Source: Erythrobacter sp. EC-HK427 (GTDB taxonomy: Bacteria; Pseudomonadota; Alphaproteobacteria; Sphingomonadales; Sphingomonadaceae). Taken from it: a stretch of DNA of 64,000 bases. Positions 42,811 through 52,298 of this stretch are shown here, one piece after another; the first letter of the stretch is position 1; each line of letters begins with the position of its first letter. The notes below the pieces were generated by a model that ran no database searches, had not been told where the DNA came from, and saw only the letters and a program-made list of their open reading frames with translations. Where the stretch lies: assembly GCF_902498745.1 (NCBI RefSeq), contig NZ_LR701479.1, positions 1,819,663 through 1,883,662 on the forward strand, read 5' to 3'. The position numbers were made by a program, and so were the translations under genes.

Positions 42811-42823
42811 GGACTGACGGACC

Positions 42824-43093
42824 ATGGCACATAAAAAAGCAGGCGGTTCATCGCGTAACGGTCGCGACTCAGCCGGTCGCCGCCTTGGTGTGAAGAAATT
42901 CGGCAGCCAGGAAGTGATTCCGGGCAATATTATCGTGCGTCAGCGCGGCACGAAGTTCTACCCGGGTGTCAATGTCGGCATGGGCAAGGACCACACGCTG
43001 TTCGCGCTCGAAGCGGGCCGAGTCCGCTTCCACGATGGCAAGCTGGGCCGCAAATACGTCTCTGTCGACGTTATGGCGCAAGCTGCCGAGTAA
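42824..43093 (+). CDS. rpmA: 50S ribosomal protein L27
   Basis: Ribosomal protein near the peptidyl-transferase centre. 89 residues with the family N-terminus [26 protein letters not shown], whose flexible end reaches the P-site tRNA, and [22 protein letters not shown]. The ATG at 42824 has AAGGA about ten bases upstream. It is cotranscribed with rplU and followed by an intrinsic terminator at 43166. Confidence 0.98.
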   Translation: MAHKKAGGSSRNGRDSAGRRLGVKKFGSQEVIPGNIIVRQRGTKFYPGVNVGMGKDHTLFALEAGRVRFHDGKLGRKYVSVDVMAQAAE

Positions 43094-43165
43094 TCGGACG
43101 ATCCGCGAAAGGGGCCGTCCACCGGGATGGCCCCTTCCGGAGCTCAAAAATCCGGAAAGCTGGAA

Positions 43166-43194
43166 GGAGATGGGGCCGCCCCGTCTCCTTTTTT
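43166..43194 (+). terminator. Rho-independent terminator after rplU-rpmA
   Basis: GGAGATGGGG (43166-43175), loop CCG, CCCCGTCTCC (43179-43188), then six T residues. Ten base pairs with one G-U pair. A weaker hairpin GGGGCC/GGCCCC precedes it at about 43107-43133. It ends the ribosomal-protein transcript about 70 bases after the rpmA stop. Confidence 0.88.
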
Positions 43195-43327
43195 GATTCT
43201 CCTTCCCCCGCATGGCTCTGGCCGCCGCATTTTTTGCACTGCGCAACAAAGTTGCAGTCTGCCAGACTCATTATTGCAACACCGGCCTGCAATGGAGGCG
43301 CTCGCCGGTATCCGAGGGAGAAGACCG

Positions 43328-43876
43328 ATGTTCATGCGTACCGAGCGGCTGTTTCTGCGGCCTGTGTTTTCCGAAGACTGGCGCGACGTGTATCGCGGCA
43401 TTGCGGATGAAAATGTCGTCCGCAATCTCGCCCGCGCACCGTGGCCCTATACCGAGGACGATGCCCGCCAATTCTGCGCGAAAGCGAATGACGGCGAAGG
43501 GCACAGGTTCGCGATCACCCTTCCCCAAGCGAAGGGCGCTCCGGTTATCGGACTGATCGGCTATGATCTGTCAGCGGATGGCGGCTATGAACTCGGCTAC
43601 TGGATCGGCAAGGCATGGGAAGGGCGCGGCTTCGCGACCGAGGCCGGGCGCGGCGTGCTCGAATCGACCGACGCGCTGGGTATAGAGACCATGGCGGCAG
43701 GCCATTTCATCGACAATCCCGCCAGCGGGCGCGTGCTGCGCAAGCTGGGCTTCACCGATACCGGAGAGATCCGCCCGATGCGCAGCGCCGGGCGCGGCGG
43801 CGCGCAGGTTCCATGCCGTCGCTTTGTGCGGGTGGCGGGTCAAGACTGCGCCAGCTATCACCCCGCTGCGGCCTGA
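43328..43876 (+). CDS. GNAT family N-acetyltransferase (RimJ/RimL-like)
   Basis: Transfers an acetyl group from acetyl-CoA to an unknown amine. 182 residues. The opening RTERLFLRPVFSEDWRDVYRGI is RimJ/RimL-like. The acetyl-CoA loop is in YELGYWIGKAWEGRGFATEAGRGVLE (Q/RxxGxG/A pattern), followed by DNPASGRVLRKLGFTDTGE, the conserved C-terminal half. The ATG at 43328 has GGGAG eight bases upstream. Stands alone. Confidence 0.88.
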   Translation: MFMRTERLFLRPVFSEDWRDVYRGIADENVVRNLARAPWPYTEDDARQFCAKANDGEGHRFAITLPQAKGAPVIGLIGYDLSADGGYELGYWIGKAWEGRGFATEAGRGVLESTDALGIETMAAGHFIDNPASGRVLRKLGFTDTGEIRPMRSAGRGGAQVPCRRFVRVAGQDCASYHPAAA

Positions 43877-43880
43877 GCGA

Positions 43881-44765
43881 TCAGGCGGCGGCGGGGGCGC
43901 GTTGCGGGTCGTGCGCTCCAGCGGAGGCGCGGCCTGCCTGCTCCATTTCCCACCCGGCAATCAGATAGCGGTCATCATGATCCCATGGGTGGAAGCCGGG
44001 GCGGAAATAGCGCAGCCAGTTGCGCGCCACGCGGCGCAGCAGGCCGGGTGAATAGACGAGATAGGCGAACAGCTTCCAGCGCGCCGCCCATGTGCCGATC
44101 CCGTCCTGCCGCATCAGCTCGATCGCATCGGTGGAGCGGTTGCGGGTAAAGCGGATGCTGACAATCAGCATGAGCAGGCAGCGGAAACGCCAGCGCTTGA
44201 AGGCAGACCAGTCGCGCGTCGCGTGGAGGAAGGTGTCAAAAGCCACCGCCTTGTGGTCGATCTCCTCCACCGAATGCCACAGCCACAGATCGATATCGCC
44301 GATCCCGGCGGGCGTCAGCTCGTCGCGGTTGGTGAGAAATTCGTGCGCGAAAATCGCGGTGAAATGTTCGAGCGCGCAGGTAATGCCAAGCTGCGCAATC
44401 GGTCGCAGCGATTGCGTCATCGCCACCAGATTTTTCACCCGCGCATCGATATGGGTGAGGTCATAGCCCGCTTCCTCCACCGCGCGGTTGAAGGCGAGGT
44501 GTTCGCGGCTGTGATTGACCTCCTGCTTGATGAAATCGCGGATTTCCTCTGCCAGCTTCTCCGGCACACCGTCGCGGTGCTGGCGCACGGCATCGATAAA
44601 CATCGCCTCGCCGCGCGGGAAACTGGCCGAAAGCGCGGCAAACCAGGCGGCGGCGACGGGATCGACCCCGCGCTCGCGCCGCTGGCCACGGGCAAAGCGT
44701 TGATCACGCACGGTTAGCTGGTGGTGGTCAGGTGTGCTGGCTTGCAAGCGGGCATGGGCAGTCAT
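43881..44765 (-). CDS. Metal-dependent hydrolase-like protein (PF10118 family)
   Basis: A 294-residue predicted diiron-type protein. Histidine/glutamate motifs FIKQEVNHSREHLAFNR, ITCALEHFTAIFAHEFL and LWHSVEEIDHKAVAFDTFLH resemble four-helix-bundle metal sites. A hydrophobic stretch (FRCLLMLIVSIRF) suggests membrane contact. The family is annotated as putative metal-dependent hydrolase; the true reaction is not known. It is divergently transcribed from a TetR gene with operator-like repeats in the 86-bp gap, so it is the likely TetR target. Confidence 0.8.
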   Translation of the reverse strand: MTAHARLQASTPDHHQLTVRDQRFARGQRRERGVDPVAAAWFAALSASFPRGEAMFIDAVRQHRDGVPEKLAEEIRDFIKQEVNHSREHLAFNRAVEEAGYDLTHIDARVKNLVAMTQSLRPIAQLGITCALEHFTAIFAHEFLTNRDELTPAGIGDIDLWLWHSVEEIDHKAVAFDTFLHATRDWSAFKRWRFRCLLMLIVSIRFTRNRSTDAIELMRQDGIGTWAARWKLFAYLVYSPGLLRRVARNWLRYFRPGFHPWDHDDRYLIAGWEMEQAGRASAGAHDPQRAPAAA

Positions 44766-44817
44766 AACGTGGACCCTTATATCACACTGGTCTTCCCGTC
44801 ACAGAGTGGCATCCGTG

Positions 44818-44857
44818 AACTGACACTGCTGTTAATAGGTAACTGACACGTATGTCA
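44818..44857. promoter_or_regulatory. Operator-like repeats in the TetR divergent promoter
   Basis: The nonamer AACTGACAC occurs at 44818-44826 and 44841-44849, 23 bases apart (about two helical turns). The second copy is also the left half of the perfect inverted repeat TGACA-CGTA-TGTCA (44844-44857), which overlaps the tetR start codon. A repressor bound here could block both divergent genes. Confidence 0.55.
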
Positions 44858-45448
44858 ACAAGAAAGCGCCTGAGCCCCGAGGAAAGCCGCGCCGCCGCGC
44901 TCGAAGCCGCGCGGGCGCTGCTGATCGAGGCGGGGCCGCAGGCGGTGACGCTAAAGGCAGTCGCGGCGCGAATCGGGCGCACCCACGCCAATCTGCTGCA
45001 CCATTTCGGCAGCGCGGCGGGCTTGCAGAAGCAGCTGGCGGCGCATCTCGCGGGCACCGTTTGCGAATCGATTGCCGATGCGGTGCGGGCGACCCGCGCC
45101 GGAATCGGTTCCCCGCGCGAGGTCGTCGATCTCACTTTCGATGCCTTCGGACGCGAAGGCGGCGGCGCGCTGGCAAGCTGGATGCTGGCATCGGGCAATG
45201 AAGACGCGCTCGATCCGATTATCGAGACGATTCACACGCTGGTGCACGATTTGCGCCCCGAAGAAGAGCATGACAGCACCGATCTCGCGATGCACGAGAC
45301 GACTTTCACGCTGGTGCTGCTGGCGCTGGGCGATGCGCTGGTGGGCGAACAGCTGGCCGATTCGCTCACCGTCAATCGCAGCGTGGTGCGCGAACGGGCG
45401 ACCGAAATGCTGATCGCCGCCTTTGTGAAGAACGGGGTGCGGGTTTAG
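44852..45448 (+). CDS. TetR family transcriptional regulator
   Basis: 198 residues. N-terminal helix-turn-helix at about 13-60 (AALEAARALLIEAGPQAVTLKAVAARIGRTHANLLHHFGSAAGLQKQLAAHL, with the TetR-type LLHHFGS turn). The C-terminal ligand/dimer domain is helical and lacks a recognisable ligand signature. The ATG at 44852 lies inside an inverted repeat, suggesting autorepression. The divergent neighbour is a metal-dependent hydrolase-like gene. Ligand unknown. Confidence 0.88.
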   Translation: MSTRKRLSPEESRAAALEAARALLIEAGPQAVTLKAVAARIGRTHANLLHHFGSAAGLQKQLAAHLAGTVCESIADAVRATRAGIGSPREVVDLTFDAFGREGGGALASWMLASGNEDALDPIIETIHTLVHDLRPEEEHDSTDLAMHETTFTLVLLALGDALVGEQLADSLTVNRSVVRERATEMLIAAFVKNGVRV

Positions 45449-45521
45449 GTCCTTGCAAGGGAAACCCGTGCGTGTTGAGCCTTTCGAACGAAATTGAGCC
45501 TCCGACCCAAATACCGACTGC

Positions 45522-45602
45522 CCTGAGCTTGTCGAAGGGCTGCACTTCTTTTTGAGCCTCGCACGGGGCTTAAAGAAAAAGCAGTCCTTCGACAGGCTCA
45601 GG
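45522..45602. repeat. Palindromic intergenic repeat, copy 2 (CTGAGCTTGTCGAAGG family)
   Basis: Arms at 45522-45538 and 45586-45602 are complementary except one position, the same core as the 535-624 copy. The interior also pairs in part: GGCTGCACTTCTTTTTGAGCC against GGCTTAAAGAAAAAGCAGTCC, giving a nearly continuous stem. It lies between the convergent tetR and ygfZ genes, where a hairpin could end both transcripts. Confidence 0.85.
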
Positions 45603-45612
45603 ACGGACGGGT

Positions 45613-46338
45613 TTAGGAGGTGGTCAGCTCCATCCACCCCGGCACCAGATCCGCCGGAATATCCTCCACCCGCAAGTGATCGACCCCGAGCCCGAGCTGC
45701 GGATACTCCACCTTGCGCCGCTTCTCTTGCGAGAGCGCCAGCGGAACCACCACCAGCCGCCGGTTGACCTTGCTCCGCCAGTTCATCCGCGCGGTGTTTT
45801 CCTGCCCGATATAGCAACCCTTGGTGAAACTGACCCCGTTCAACTCGACCGCATTGGTTTCCAGCCAGAGGATATCGCCCATGTCGCTGCGCCCCTCCGG
45901 CACGCCCAGTTGGAGCCGGTGCGCCAGATAGGCGTCGTCCACCGCCGCGTCCTCGCTTGCCGCGCCGATGCGGCGATTGCCGAGCGCGGGCAGGCGGGGA
46001 TCGGCGGTGAAGCCTTCTGTGTGCGTATCGCTCCAAAACACGCCAAGAGCCTCGTCCACCGCAATCGCCAGCTTACGGCGCAGGCGGTAGAGCGAGAGGC
46101 GCTTCGCCAGTTCCTCGGCCAAAGCGGCCTCGCAGTCGAGCAGCACGTCCGCCCCGTCGCGCCACACCAGCATATCGAACAAGGTCTTGCCCTGCGCGCT
46201 CAGCAGCGCGGCATAGGCGGGCGTGTCCCCCGTCACATCATTGGTAAGCAGACCTTGCAGGAACGCGGCAGCATCCTCGCTTGGCTCCAGCGGCGAAACG
46301 CGCACCACCGCGCGATTGGTCAAACGGCCCATTGTCAT
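45613..46338 (-). CDS. ygfZ: YgfZ/GcvT-like folate-binding protein
   Basis: A folate-binding protein involved in Fe-S cluster assembly or repair (human IBA57 relative). 241 residues with the diagnostic KGCYIGQEN motif near 175-183 and the preceding [25 protein letters not shown] is the conserved N-terminal loop. Start at the ATG at 46338 (MTMGRL); the ATG at 46332 is as likely, and neither has a clear ribosome site. Divergent from pyrC. Confidence 0.93.
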   Translation of the reverse strand: MTMGRLTNRAVVRVSPLEPSEDAAAFLQGLLTNDVTGDTPAYAALLSAQGKTLFDMLVWRDGADVLLDCEAALAEELAKRLSLYRLRRKLAIAVDEALGVFWSDTHTEGFTADPRLPALGNRRIGAASEDAAVDDAYLAHRLQLGVPEGRSDMGDILWLETNAVELNGVSFTKGCYIGQENTARMNWRSKVNRRLVVVPLALSQEKRRKVEYPQLGLGVDHLRVEDIPADLVPGWMELTTS

Positions 46339-46440
46339 GCGCTGCAAAGTGGTGTTCCGATGGCTGGTGTGCAAGCGCCCCTGTCCTACACGCTCCGTGT
46401 GTGGCAAGGGCGCCAACTATCACTGGTCACTCGGGTAAAA

Positions 46441-47478
46441 ATGACAAAAATTCTCAAAATCCGCCGCCCTGACGACTGGCACCTGCATTTCCGCGATGGC
46501 GACATGATGCGCGATGTGGTGCCCTACACAGCACGGCAGTTTGCCCGGGCGATTGTCATGCCCAACCTCACCCCGCCCATCACCACGGTGGAGGCAGGCC
46601 GCGCCTATCGCGAGCGTATTCGCGCGGCGGTTCCATCTGGCTTAGCGTTCGAGCCGCTGATGACCTGCTACCTCACCGACAATCTCGACCCCGAAGAAGT
46701 GCGGCGCGGCTTTGCCGAGGGCGTGTTTACCGCCTGCAAACTCTACCCCGCAGGCGCGACCACCAATTCGGACAGCGGCGTAACCGATGTGGCGAATATT
46801 CGCGGCGTGCTCGAAGTGATGGCGGACATCGGCATGGTGCTATGCGTCCACGGTGAAGTGACGCATTCGGACATCGACATTTTCGACCGCGAGGCGGTGT
46901 TCATCGAGCAAGTGCTGCGCCCGCTGCTGGCCGATCTGCCCACGCTCAAAGTGGTGTTCGAACATATCACCACCGAGGAAGCGGTGGCATTCGTCCAAGC
47001 CTCCGGCCCCAATGTCGCCGCGACGATCACGCCGCAGCACCTGCACATCAACCGCAACGCCATGCTGGTGGGCGGGATGCGGCCGCACAATTACTGCCTG
47101 CCCGTCGCCAAGCGGGAGAAGCACCGACTGGCACTGCGCAAGGCGGCGACGAGCGGCAACCCGAAGTTCTTCCTCGGCACCGACAGCGCCCCGCACGCCC
47201 GCCACGCCAAGGAAAGCGCCTGCGGCTGCGCAGGGATATTCAACGCACCCTTCGCGCTGGAAAGCTATCTCGCCGTGTTCGACGAAGAGGGCGCGCTCGA
47301 CCATTTCGAAGGCTTTGCCAGCCTCCACGGCCCCGCCTTCTACGGCCTGACGGTGAATGCGGAGACGGTGACGCTGGAAAAGCGCGATTGCGTCGTGCCC
47401 GAAATGCTCAGTGCAGCGGGCGAGGAGATCGTGCCGTTCCACGCCGGACAGACATTGGGGTGGACTTACGCGGGCTGA
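46441..47478 (+). CDS. pyrC: Dihydroorotase (type II)
   Basis: Cyclises carbamoyl aspartate to dihydroorotate in pyrimidine synthesis; zinc enzyme. The metal motif WHLHFRDG has His14 and His16, the carbamylated Lys100 is in [14 protein letters not shown], histidine ligands are in [11 protein letters not shown] and [11 protein letters not shown], and the catalytic Asp is in [14 protein letters not shown]. 345 residues, standard for the single-function PyrC type. The ATG at 46441 fits the family N-terminus; the long open frame upstream is antisense to ygfZ. The 3' end overlaps rarD by 13 bases. Confidence 0.97.
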   Translation: MTKILKIRRPDDWHLHFRDGDMMRDVVPYTARQFARAIVMPNLTPPITTVEAGRAYRERIRAAVPSGLAFEPLMTCYLTDNLDPEEVRRGFAEGVFTACKLYPAGATTNSDSGVTDVANIRGVLEVMADIGMVLCVHGEVTHSDIDIFDREAVFIEQVLRPLLADLPTLKVVFEHITTEEAVAFVQASGPNVAATITPQHLHINRNAMLVGGMRPHNYCLPVAKREKHRLALRKAATSGNPKFFLGTDSAPHARHAKESACGCAGIFNAPFALESYLAVFDEEGALDHFEGFASLHGPAFYGLTVNAETVTLEKRDCVVPEMLSAAGEEIVPFHAGQTLGWTYAG

Positions 47479-48377
47479 GCGGGCTTGCGCGATTTGCGGA
47501 ACAGATCCCAGCTGAACAGCGCAACCGCGCTCCAGATGACGATAAAGCTGATGAGCTGCGCCAGCCGCAATTCCTCGCCGAACACGGTCAGGCCGAGGAC
47601 GAACATCATAGTCGGCGCGAGGAATTGCATCAGGCCGATCACCGAATAGGGCAAGGCCCGCGCGGCAGTGGCGAAGAACAGCAGCGGGGTTGCGGTGACG
47701 ACGCCAGCGCCGATTATCGCAGCGGTTTCCAGCGCGTCGCGCCCCAGCGCGGTTCCGGTGGAGCTTTCGATCCACAGCAGATAGCCCGCGACAATCGGGA
47801 AGAGGATAGCGGCTTCGACAGTCAGCCCGACCAGCGCCCCGGCAGCAACGGTTTTGCGCAGCAGGCCGTAAATGCCGAAGGAGAAAGCGAGCAGCAGGCT
47901 CACCCACAACGTTGTCGGCGCACCCGCTGCCAGCGCGCTTACACCGATGGCAGCGAGGCCCACCGCGCTCCATTGCATCGCCGAGAGCCGCTCCTTGAGG
48001 AGGACAACGCCGATCATCATGCTAACCAGCGGAAGGATGTAATAACCAAGGCTCGCCGCGAACACGAAGCCGTTCTGCACCGCCCAGATATAGCCGAGCC
48101 AGTTCACCGCGATCAGCGCCGCCGTGCAGAAGAGGATGCGCAGCACTTGCCCGCTGCGCAGCACCTGCCGCAGTTCGGCGCCACGCCCCATCAGCAGGAC
48201 GAGCAGCAGGCACACCGGCAGGGTGAAAAGCGTGCGCCAGGCGACGAATTCGACCGCCGGCACGTCTTTCACCAACACCAGATACAGCGGCAGCAGCCCC
48301 CATATCGTGTAGGCGGTAAGGGCGTAGGCAAAGGCCTGCCCCTGGCTCGTTTCGGCGGTGGCAGGGGCTGGCGTCAT
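47466..48377 (-). CDS. rarD: RarD-type EamA family permease
   Basis: A 303-residue inner-membrane protein with ten predicted helices, the drug/metabolite transporter fold as two EamA repeats. RarD marks: [77 protein letters not shown] and [27 protein letters not shown]. The name comes from chloramphenicol-sensitivity work; substrate unknown. Start at the ATG at 48377. Convergent with pyrC. Confidence 0.92.
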   Translation of the reverse strand: MTPAPATAETSQGQAFAYALTAYTIWGLLPLYLVLVKDVPAVEFVAWRTLFTLPVCLLLVLLMGRGAELRQVLRSGQVLRILFCTAALIAVNWLGYIWAVQNGFVFAASLGYYILPLVSMMIGVVLLKERLSAMQWSAVGLAAIGVSALAAGAPTTLWVSLLLAFSFGIYGLLRKTVAAGALVGLTVEAAILFPIVAGYLLWIESSTGTALGRDALETAAIIGAGVVTATPLLFFATAARALPYSVIGLMQFLAPTMMFVLGLTVFGEELRLAQLISFIVIWSAVALFSWDLFRKSRKPAQPA

Positions 48378-48428
48378 CGCGCGGGGCGGTAGGCGAGGGG
48401 CGGGCGCGGCGCAAGCGCGCTGCTGCGG

Positions 48429-49847
48429 TCAGCTGCCCTTGAAACCGACGCCCACGCTGGCGCGCGGCTGCTCCATTTCGGTGCTGGTGACCGGATAGGC
48501 GCAATAATCCGCCGCGTAGAACGCCGCCGGGCGGTGGTTGCCCGAAAAGCCGATCCCGCCAAACGGAGCGGCAGAGGATGCGCCATTGGTCGGGCGGTTC
48601 CAGTTGACGATCCCGGCGCGGATATTCGCCCAGAAGCGGTTATATTGCTGCGGATTGCCGCCCACCAGCGATGCCGAAAGTCCAAAGCGCGTGCGGTTCG
48701 CCTCGGCAATCGCTTCGTCGAAATCGCTCACCTTGATCACCTGCAGCAGCGGCCCGAACAGCTCCACATCGGGCCGGTCGGCCATGGCGGTGGTGTCGAT
48801 GATCGCGGGCGACACGAAAGGCAGATCCTCGCGCAGCCGCCGCATATGGCGGATCGCTTTGCCGCCATTGGACAGCAAATAGAGGAAGCTCTCAGTCAGC
48901 TGGTCAGCCGTCGCATTGTCGATCACCGGGCCCATGAAGGGCGCAGGCTCGTCAAACGGAGCGCCGACGATCAGCCGGTCGGTAAGCGATCGGACCTCGC
49001 CGATCACCTCGTCATACATCGTGTCCTTGACGATCAACCGCCGCGCAGCGGTGCACCGCTGGCCTGCCGTGGTGAAGGCCGATTGGACGATCAGCGCCGC
49101 GGCATCTGCGATCTTGGGCGTGTCCCACACCACCATCGGGTTGTTGCCGCCCATTTCCAATGCGACGATCTTGCCCGGCTCGGTCGCCAGCTTGCGGTTG
49201 ATCGCAATGCCGACCTGCGCGGAGCCGGTGAACAGCACGCCGTTGACATCGGGATGCGCGACCAGTGCCTTGCCTTCTTCCGGCCCGCCGATCAGCAATT
49301 GCACCACGCCTTCGGGAATGCCGCAGCGGTTGAACAGTTCGACTAGCTTCGCACCGACCGCCGGAGTCTTTTCGGACGGTTTGAGGATCACCGCATTCCC
49401 GGCGATAAGCGCAGGCAGCATATGTCCGTTGGGCAGATGCGCGGGGAAGTTATACGGCCCCAGCACCGCCATCACCCCGTGCGGCTTGTGGCGCAGCGCG
49501 GCCGAGCCTTGCAGCGCGCTGTCGAGCTTGCGCTGGCCGGTGCGTTCGGCATAGGCGCGGACGGAAATCTCCACCTTGGCCATCACCGCTTCGACTTCGG
49601 TGCGCGCTTCCCACATGGGCTTGCCCGTCTCGCGCGCAATCAGCTCGGCAAATTCCTGCTGATCCTTCAGCACTTCGTTGGAGAAGCGGCGCACCAGTTC
49701 GATGCGGGTCGCGAGCGGCGATGCGGCCCATGCGGCCCAGCTTTTGCGCGCGGTGGCCACGATCCGGTCAACATTGCCATGCTCCCCGCGCCAAAGCTCG
49801 GCGCCGGTGGCGGGTTCAAAGGAAACAAGGGTCTGGGCTGCGGCCAA
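48429..49847 (-). CDS. astD: Succinylglutamate-semialdehyde dehydrogenase-like aldehyde dehydrogenase
   Basis: An NAD-dependent aldehyde dehydrogenase closest in appearance to AstD, which oxidises N-succinylglutamate semialdehyde in arginine catabolism. Motifs: PYNFPAHLPNGHMLPALIAGNAVILKPSE, GGPEEGKALVAHPDVNGVLFTGS, catalytic Glu in ALEMGGNNPM and catalytic Cys in TTAGQRCTAARR. No ATG start exists; the TTG at 49847 gives a family-length N-terminus (472 residues), while a TTG at 49910 adds 21 unconserved residues. No astA, astB or astE is present nearby, so the substrate is uncertain. Confidence 0.85.
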   Translation of the reverse strand: MAAAQTLVSFEPATGAELWRGEHGNVDRIVATARKSWAAWAASPLATRIELVRRFSNEVLKDQQEFAELIARETGKPMWEARTEVEAVMAKVEISVRAYAERTGQRKLDSALQGSAALRHKPHGVMAVLGPYNFPAHLPNGHMLPALIAGNAVILKPSEKTPAVGAKLVELFNRCGIPEGVVQLLIGGPEEGKALVAHPDVNGVLFTGSAQVGIAINRKLATEPGKIVALEMGGNNPMVVWDTPKIADAAALIVQSAFTTAGQRCTAARRLIVKDTMYDEVIGEVRSLTDRLIVGAPFDEPAPFMGPVIDNATADQLTESFLYLLSNGGKAIRHMRRLREDLPFVSPAIIDTTAMADRPDVELFGPLLQVIKVSDFDEAIAEANRTRFGLSASLVGGNPQQYNRFWANIRAGIVNWNRPTNGASSAAPFGGIGFSGNHRPAAFYAADYCAYPVTSTEMEQPRASVGVGFKGS

Positions 49848-49955
49848 GGAGAAACTGCTTTCGAAACGAAACTGGTTGCGTTCACTAACGATCTTATTGC
49901 GAAGGCGCAAAGGGCAGACTGATATGTAAAATGAAAACGGGGTTAAGTCTGCTCG

Positions 49956-51359
49956 CTAATCGCGCGTATGTCCGGCGGGCGTGGGCGGTTCACCCAGCGC
50001 GTTTCCGAGCGCGCGGATGGCGGCGACCTTGTCGTGCAGCGGCTGCCAGTCATCGCGTTCGGCAATCGCGCTCCACAGTGTTTCGACCTCGTCGATCAAC
50101 AGCGATTCGGGCGGAGCGTCGCGCCAGTAATCATCCGCTTGCTCGGTAGCGCGATAGCCTTCCAGCGCCTCAGCCAGCACACCATCGGCCCCGCGCCCGC
50201 CGCGATGGCGGTGGAAGAAAGCGTCCGGCCCGATCTTCGCTTGCGTCATTACTGTCTCGGCCGCTTCGACCAGCGCGGCGTCTTTCTCCGGCCCCTGCTG
50301 CTCCACCCCCAGCCGCCAGCAAAAGCGCCGCATCATCGCTGCGCCATAGAGCGGTGCGAACCGGTCGAGCGCGGCGATCAGCGGTGCCGATTCGGCGAGC
50401 GGGCGCAAAGCAATGGCGAATTGCGCGAGGTTCCAGCGGATCGCTTCGGGCTGGCGGCCAAAGGCATACAGCCCGCCATGGTCGAAATAGGCAGCGGTGA
50501 AACCGGGGTCCCATTGCGGCAGCCAGCGCCACGGCCCGTAATCGAAACTCTCGCCCGAAATGTTCATATTGTCGGTGTTGAGCACGCCATGGACGAAGCC
50601 CGCAACCATGTAGCTGGCGGCGAGATCGGCGAGCCGTTCGGTCACCTGGTGCATCAGCCGGATGGCGGGTTCCTCCCGCCCCGGCGCATCCGCAGGCGCT
50701 TCCGGCCCCGGATAGGTTGCCAGACAATAATCGACCAGCTTGGCCAGTGCCGAGTGCTCCTCCAGCGCCATCAGCCGCTGGAATGTGCCCACGCGGATAT
50801 GCCCGTGGCTCAGCCGCACCTGCACCGCCGACCGGGTGGGCGAGGGCTCGTCATTGCGCCACAATTCCTCGCCCGTCTCGACAACCGAGAAGGTCTTCGA
50901 GGTGTTGACCCCCAAGGCTTCGAGCATTTCGGTGGCGAGAATTTCCCGCACCGCGCCTTTCAGCGTCAGCCGCCCGTCGCCTGCACGGCTGTAAGGCGTC
51001 GTCCCGCTGCCCTTGGTGCCCAAATCGAGCAGACGACCCGCGCCATCGCGCATTTGCGCAAACAGAAACCCGCGCCCGTCGCCGATCTCGGGATTATACA
51101 CCTGGAACTGGTGCCCGTGATAGCGCAGCGCGAGCGGGGCGGGGAGATTGTCGGGCAGGGCTTCGAACCGCCCGAAATGCGCCGTCCATTCCGCATCAGT
51201 GAGGTCATCCAACCCCACGGCTGCGTCCCAACGGCGGTTGCGGAAACGCAATTCGTGGGCCGGAAACGCCGCCGCTTGCACGGTATCGCCGATAAATCCC
51301 GCTATTTGCGTGATTTCCGGATCGGGGCGATAGGGCGAGTGTTGCGGTTCGGCGCGCAT
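49956..51359 (-). CDS. selO: Protein adenylyltransferase SelO (YdiU/UPF0061)
   Basis: A pseudokinase-fold enzyme that transfers AMP from ATP to Ser/Thr/Tyr residues of proteins in redox stress. 467 residues with the family blocks YHGHQFQVYNPEIGDGRG, DLGTKGSGTTPYSRAGDGRLTLKGAVREILATEMLEALGV, and VHGVLNTDNMNISGESFDYGPW, the latter holding the metal/nucleotide Asn and Asp. The usual C-terminal selenocysteine/cysteine of eukaryotic SelO is not evident at the end (GHTRD). The ATG at 51359 was chosen; no ribosome site is visible. Divergent from a hydrolase gene. Confidence 0.92.
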   Translation of the reverse strand: MRAEPQHSPYRPDPEITQIAGFIGDTVQAAAFPAHELRFRNRRWDAAVGLDDLTDAEWTAHFGRFEALPDNLPAPLALRYHGHQFQVYNPEIGDGRGFLFAQMRDGAGRLLDLGTKGSGTTPYSRAGDGRLTLKGAVREILATEMLEALGVNTSKTFSVVETGEELWRNDEPSPTRSAVQVRLSHGHIRVGTFQRLMALEEHSALAKLVDYCLATYPGPEAPADAPGREEPAIRLMHQVTERLADLAASYMVAGFVHGVLNTDNMNISGESFDYGPWRWLPQWDPGFTAAYFDHGGLYAFGRQPEAIRWNLAQFAIALRPLAESAPLIAALDRFAPLYGAAMMRRFCWRLGVEQQGPEKDAALVEAAETVMTQAKIGPDAFFHRHRGGRGADGVLAEALEGYRATEQADDYWRDAPPESLLIDEVETLWSAIAERDDWQPLHDKVAAIRALGNALGEPPTPAGHTRD

Positions 51360-51425
51360 GGCGGCATTAGTGCCGCGCACAGCCCCGCTTGCCAAGCGCG
51401 GCCTTCATTTCGCGGGGAACAAGCA

Positions 51426-52298
51426 TTGGGCGACAAGGCCTATACCGACGGCACTTGGCAAAGCAGCGACGAGCTGACGCTGCATTACCGCGACTATGCC
51501 GGGCGTGATGCCAAAGACGATGGCCGCCCACCGATCCTGTGCATTCCCGGCCTCACCCGCAATGCGCGCGATTTCGAGCCGGTGGCCGATGCCATTGCGG
51601 GCGAGTGGCGGGTGATCGTAGTGGAGCTGCGAGGGCGGGGCGAAAGCGATTATGCCAAAGACCCCGCAACCTATGTGACGTCCACCTATGTTGCCGATAT
51701 CGTGGCGCTGCTGGATTATCTGAAGCTCGAAAAGGTGGTCGCCTTCGGCACCTCGCTGGGCGGAATCATCACCATGCTGATGGCGCGTCTGCATCCCGGT
51801 CGCTTTGTCGCCGCGATCCTCAACGATATCGGCCCGGTGGTCGAGGAGGAGGGGCTGGCGAAAATCCGCGACCATGTCGGTTACGGGCGCAGCTTCCCCA
51901 CCTGGATGCACGCGGCGCGCGCGATGCAGGAGACGAGCGCGCATATCTATCCCGATTTCGGCGTCCATGACTGGCTGACCTTCGCCAAGCGACTAATGGT
52001 GGTGAGCAATAGCGGGCGCATCAGTTTCGATTATGACATGAAGATCGCCGAACAATTCGCGCCTGTGGGCGAAGAGCCTGCCGATATGTGGCCGCTGCTG
52101 CGCGCGCTGGGTGACATTCCGGTGTTGGGGCTGCGCGGCGAATTGTCGGACATTCTCTCGCCAGAGACCTTTGCCAAGATGGCGCAGGAATTGCCGCAAT
52201 TTGTTGGCGTCACCGTGCCGCGCGTCGGCCATGTGCCGACGCTGGAAGAACCTGTGGCGCAAGCGGCCATCGCTGCTTTGCTGGAGAAAATCGCATGA
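51426..52298 (+). CDS. Alpha/beta-fold hydrolase
   Basis: A 290-residue cytosolic hydrolase of unknown substrate. Oxyanion region LCIPGLTRNARDFEPVADAIAG, strand VELRGRGESDY, nucleophile elbow FGTSLGGIITM (Ser in GTSLGG), acid Asp in LRGELSDILS and the catalytic His in PRVGHVPTLEEP, the classical haloperoxidase/esterase layout. The start is a TTG at 51426 with GGGGA nine bases upstream; no ATG suits the conserved N-terminus. It is followed by a glycosyltransferase gene with a four-base overlap. Confidence 0.82.
   Translation: MGDKAYTDGTWQSSDELTLHYRDYAGRDAKDDGRPPILCIPGLTRNARDFEPVADAIAGEWRVIVVELRGRGESDYAKDPATYVTSTYVADIVALLDYLKLEKVVAFGTSLGGIITMLMARLHPGRFVAAILNDIGPVVEEEGLAKIRDHVGYGRSFPTWMHAARAMQETSAHIYPDFGVHDWLTFAKRLMVVSNSGRISFDYDMKIAEQFAPVGEEPADMWPLLRALGDIPVLGLRGELSDILSPETFAKMAQELPQFVGVTVPRVGHVPTLEEPVAQAAIAALLEKIA

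Noticed and set aside
43094-43327. Possible additional gene between rpmA and the acetyltransferase
   Set aside because: The stretch holds two hairpins, one a clear terminator, and no frame with a ribosome site or protein-like composition.
49968-51425. Apparent 486-residue N-terminal extension of the alpha/beta-hydrolase
   Set aside because: This stretch is antisense of selO, which shows all family motifs; the hydrolase-like sequence begins at about 51426 next to a ribosome site.
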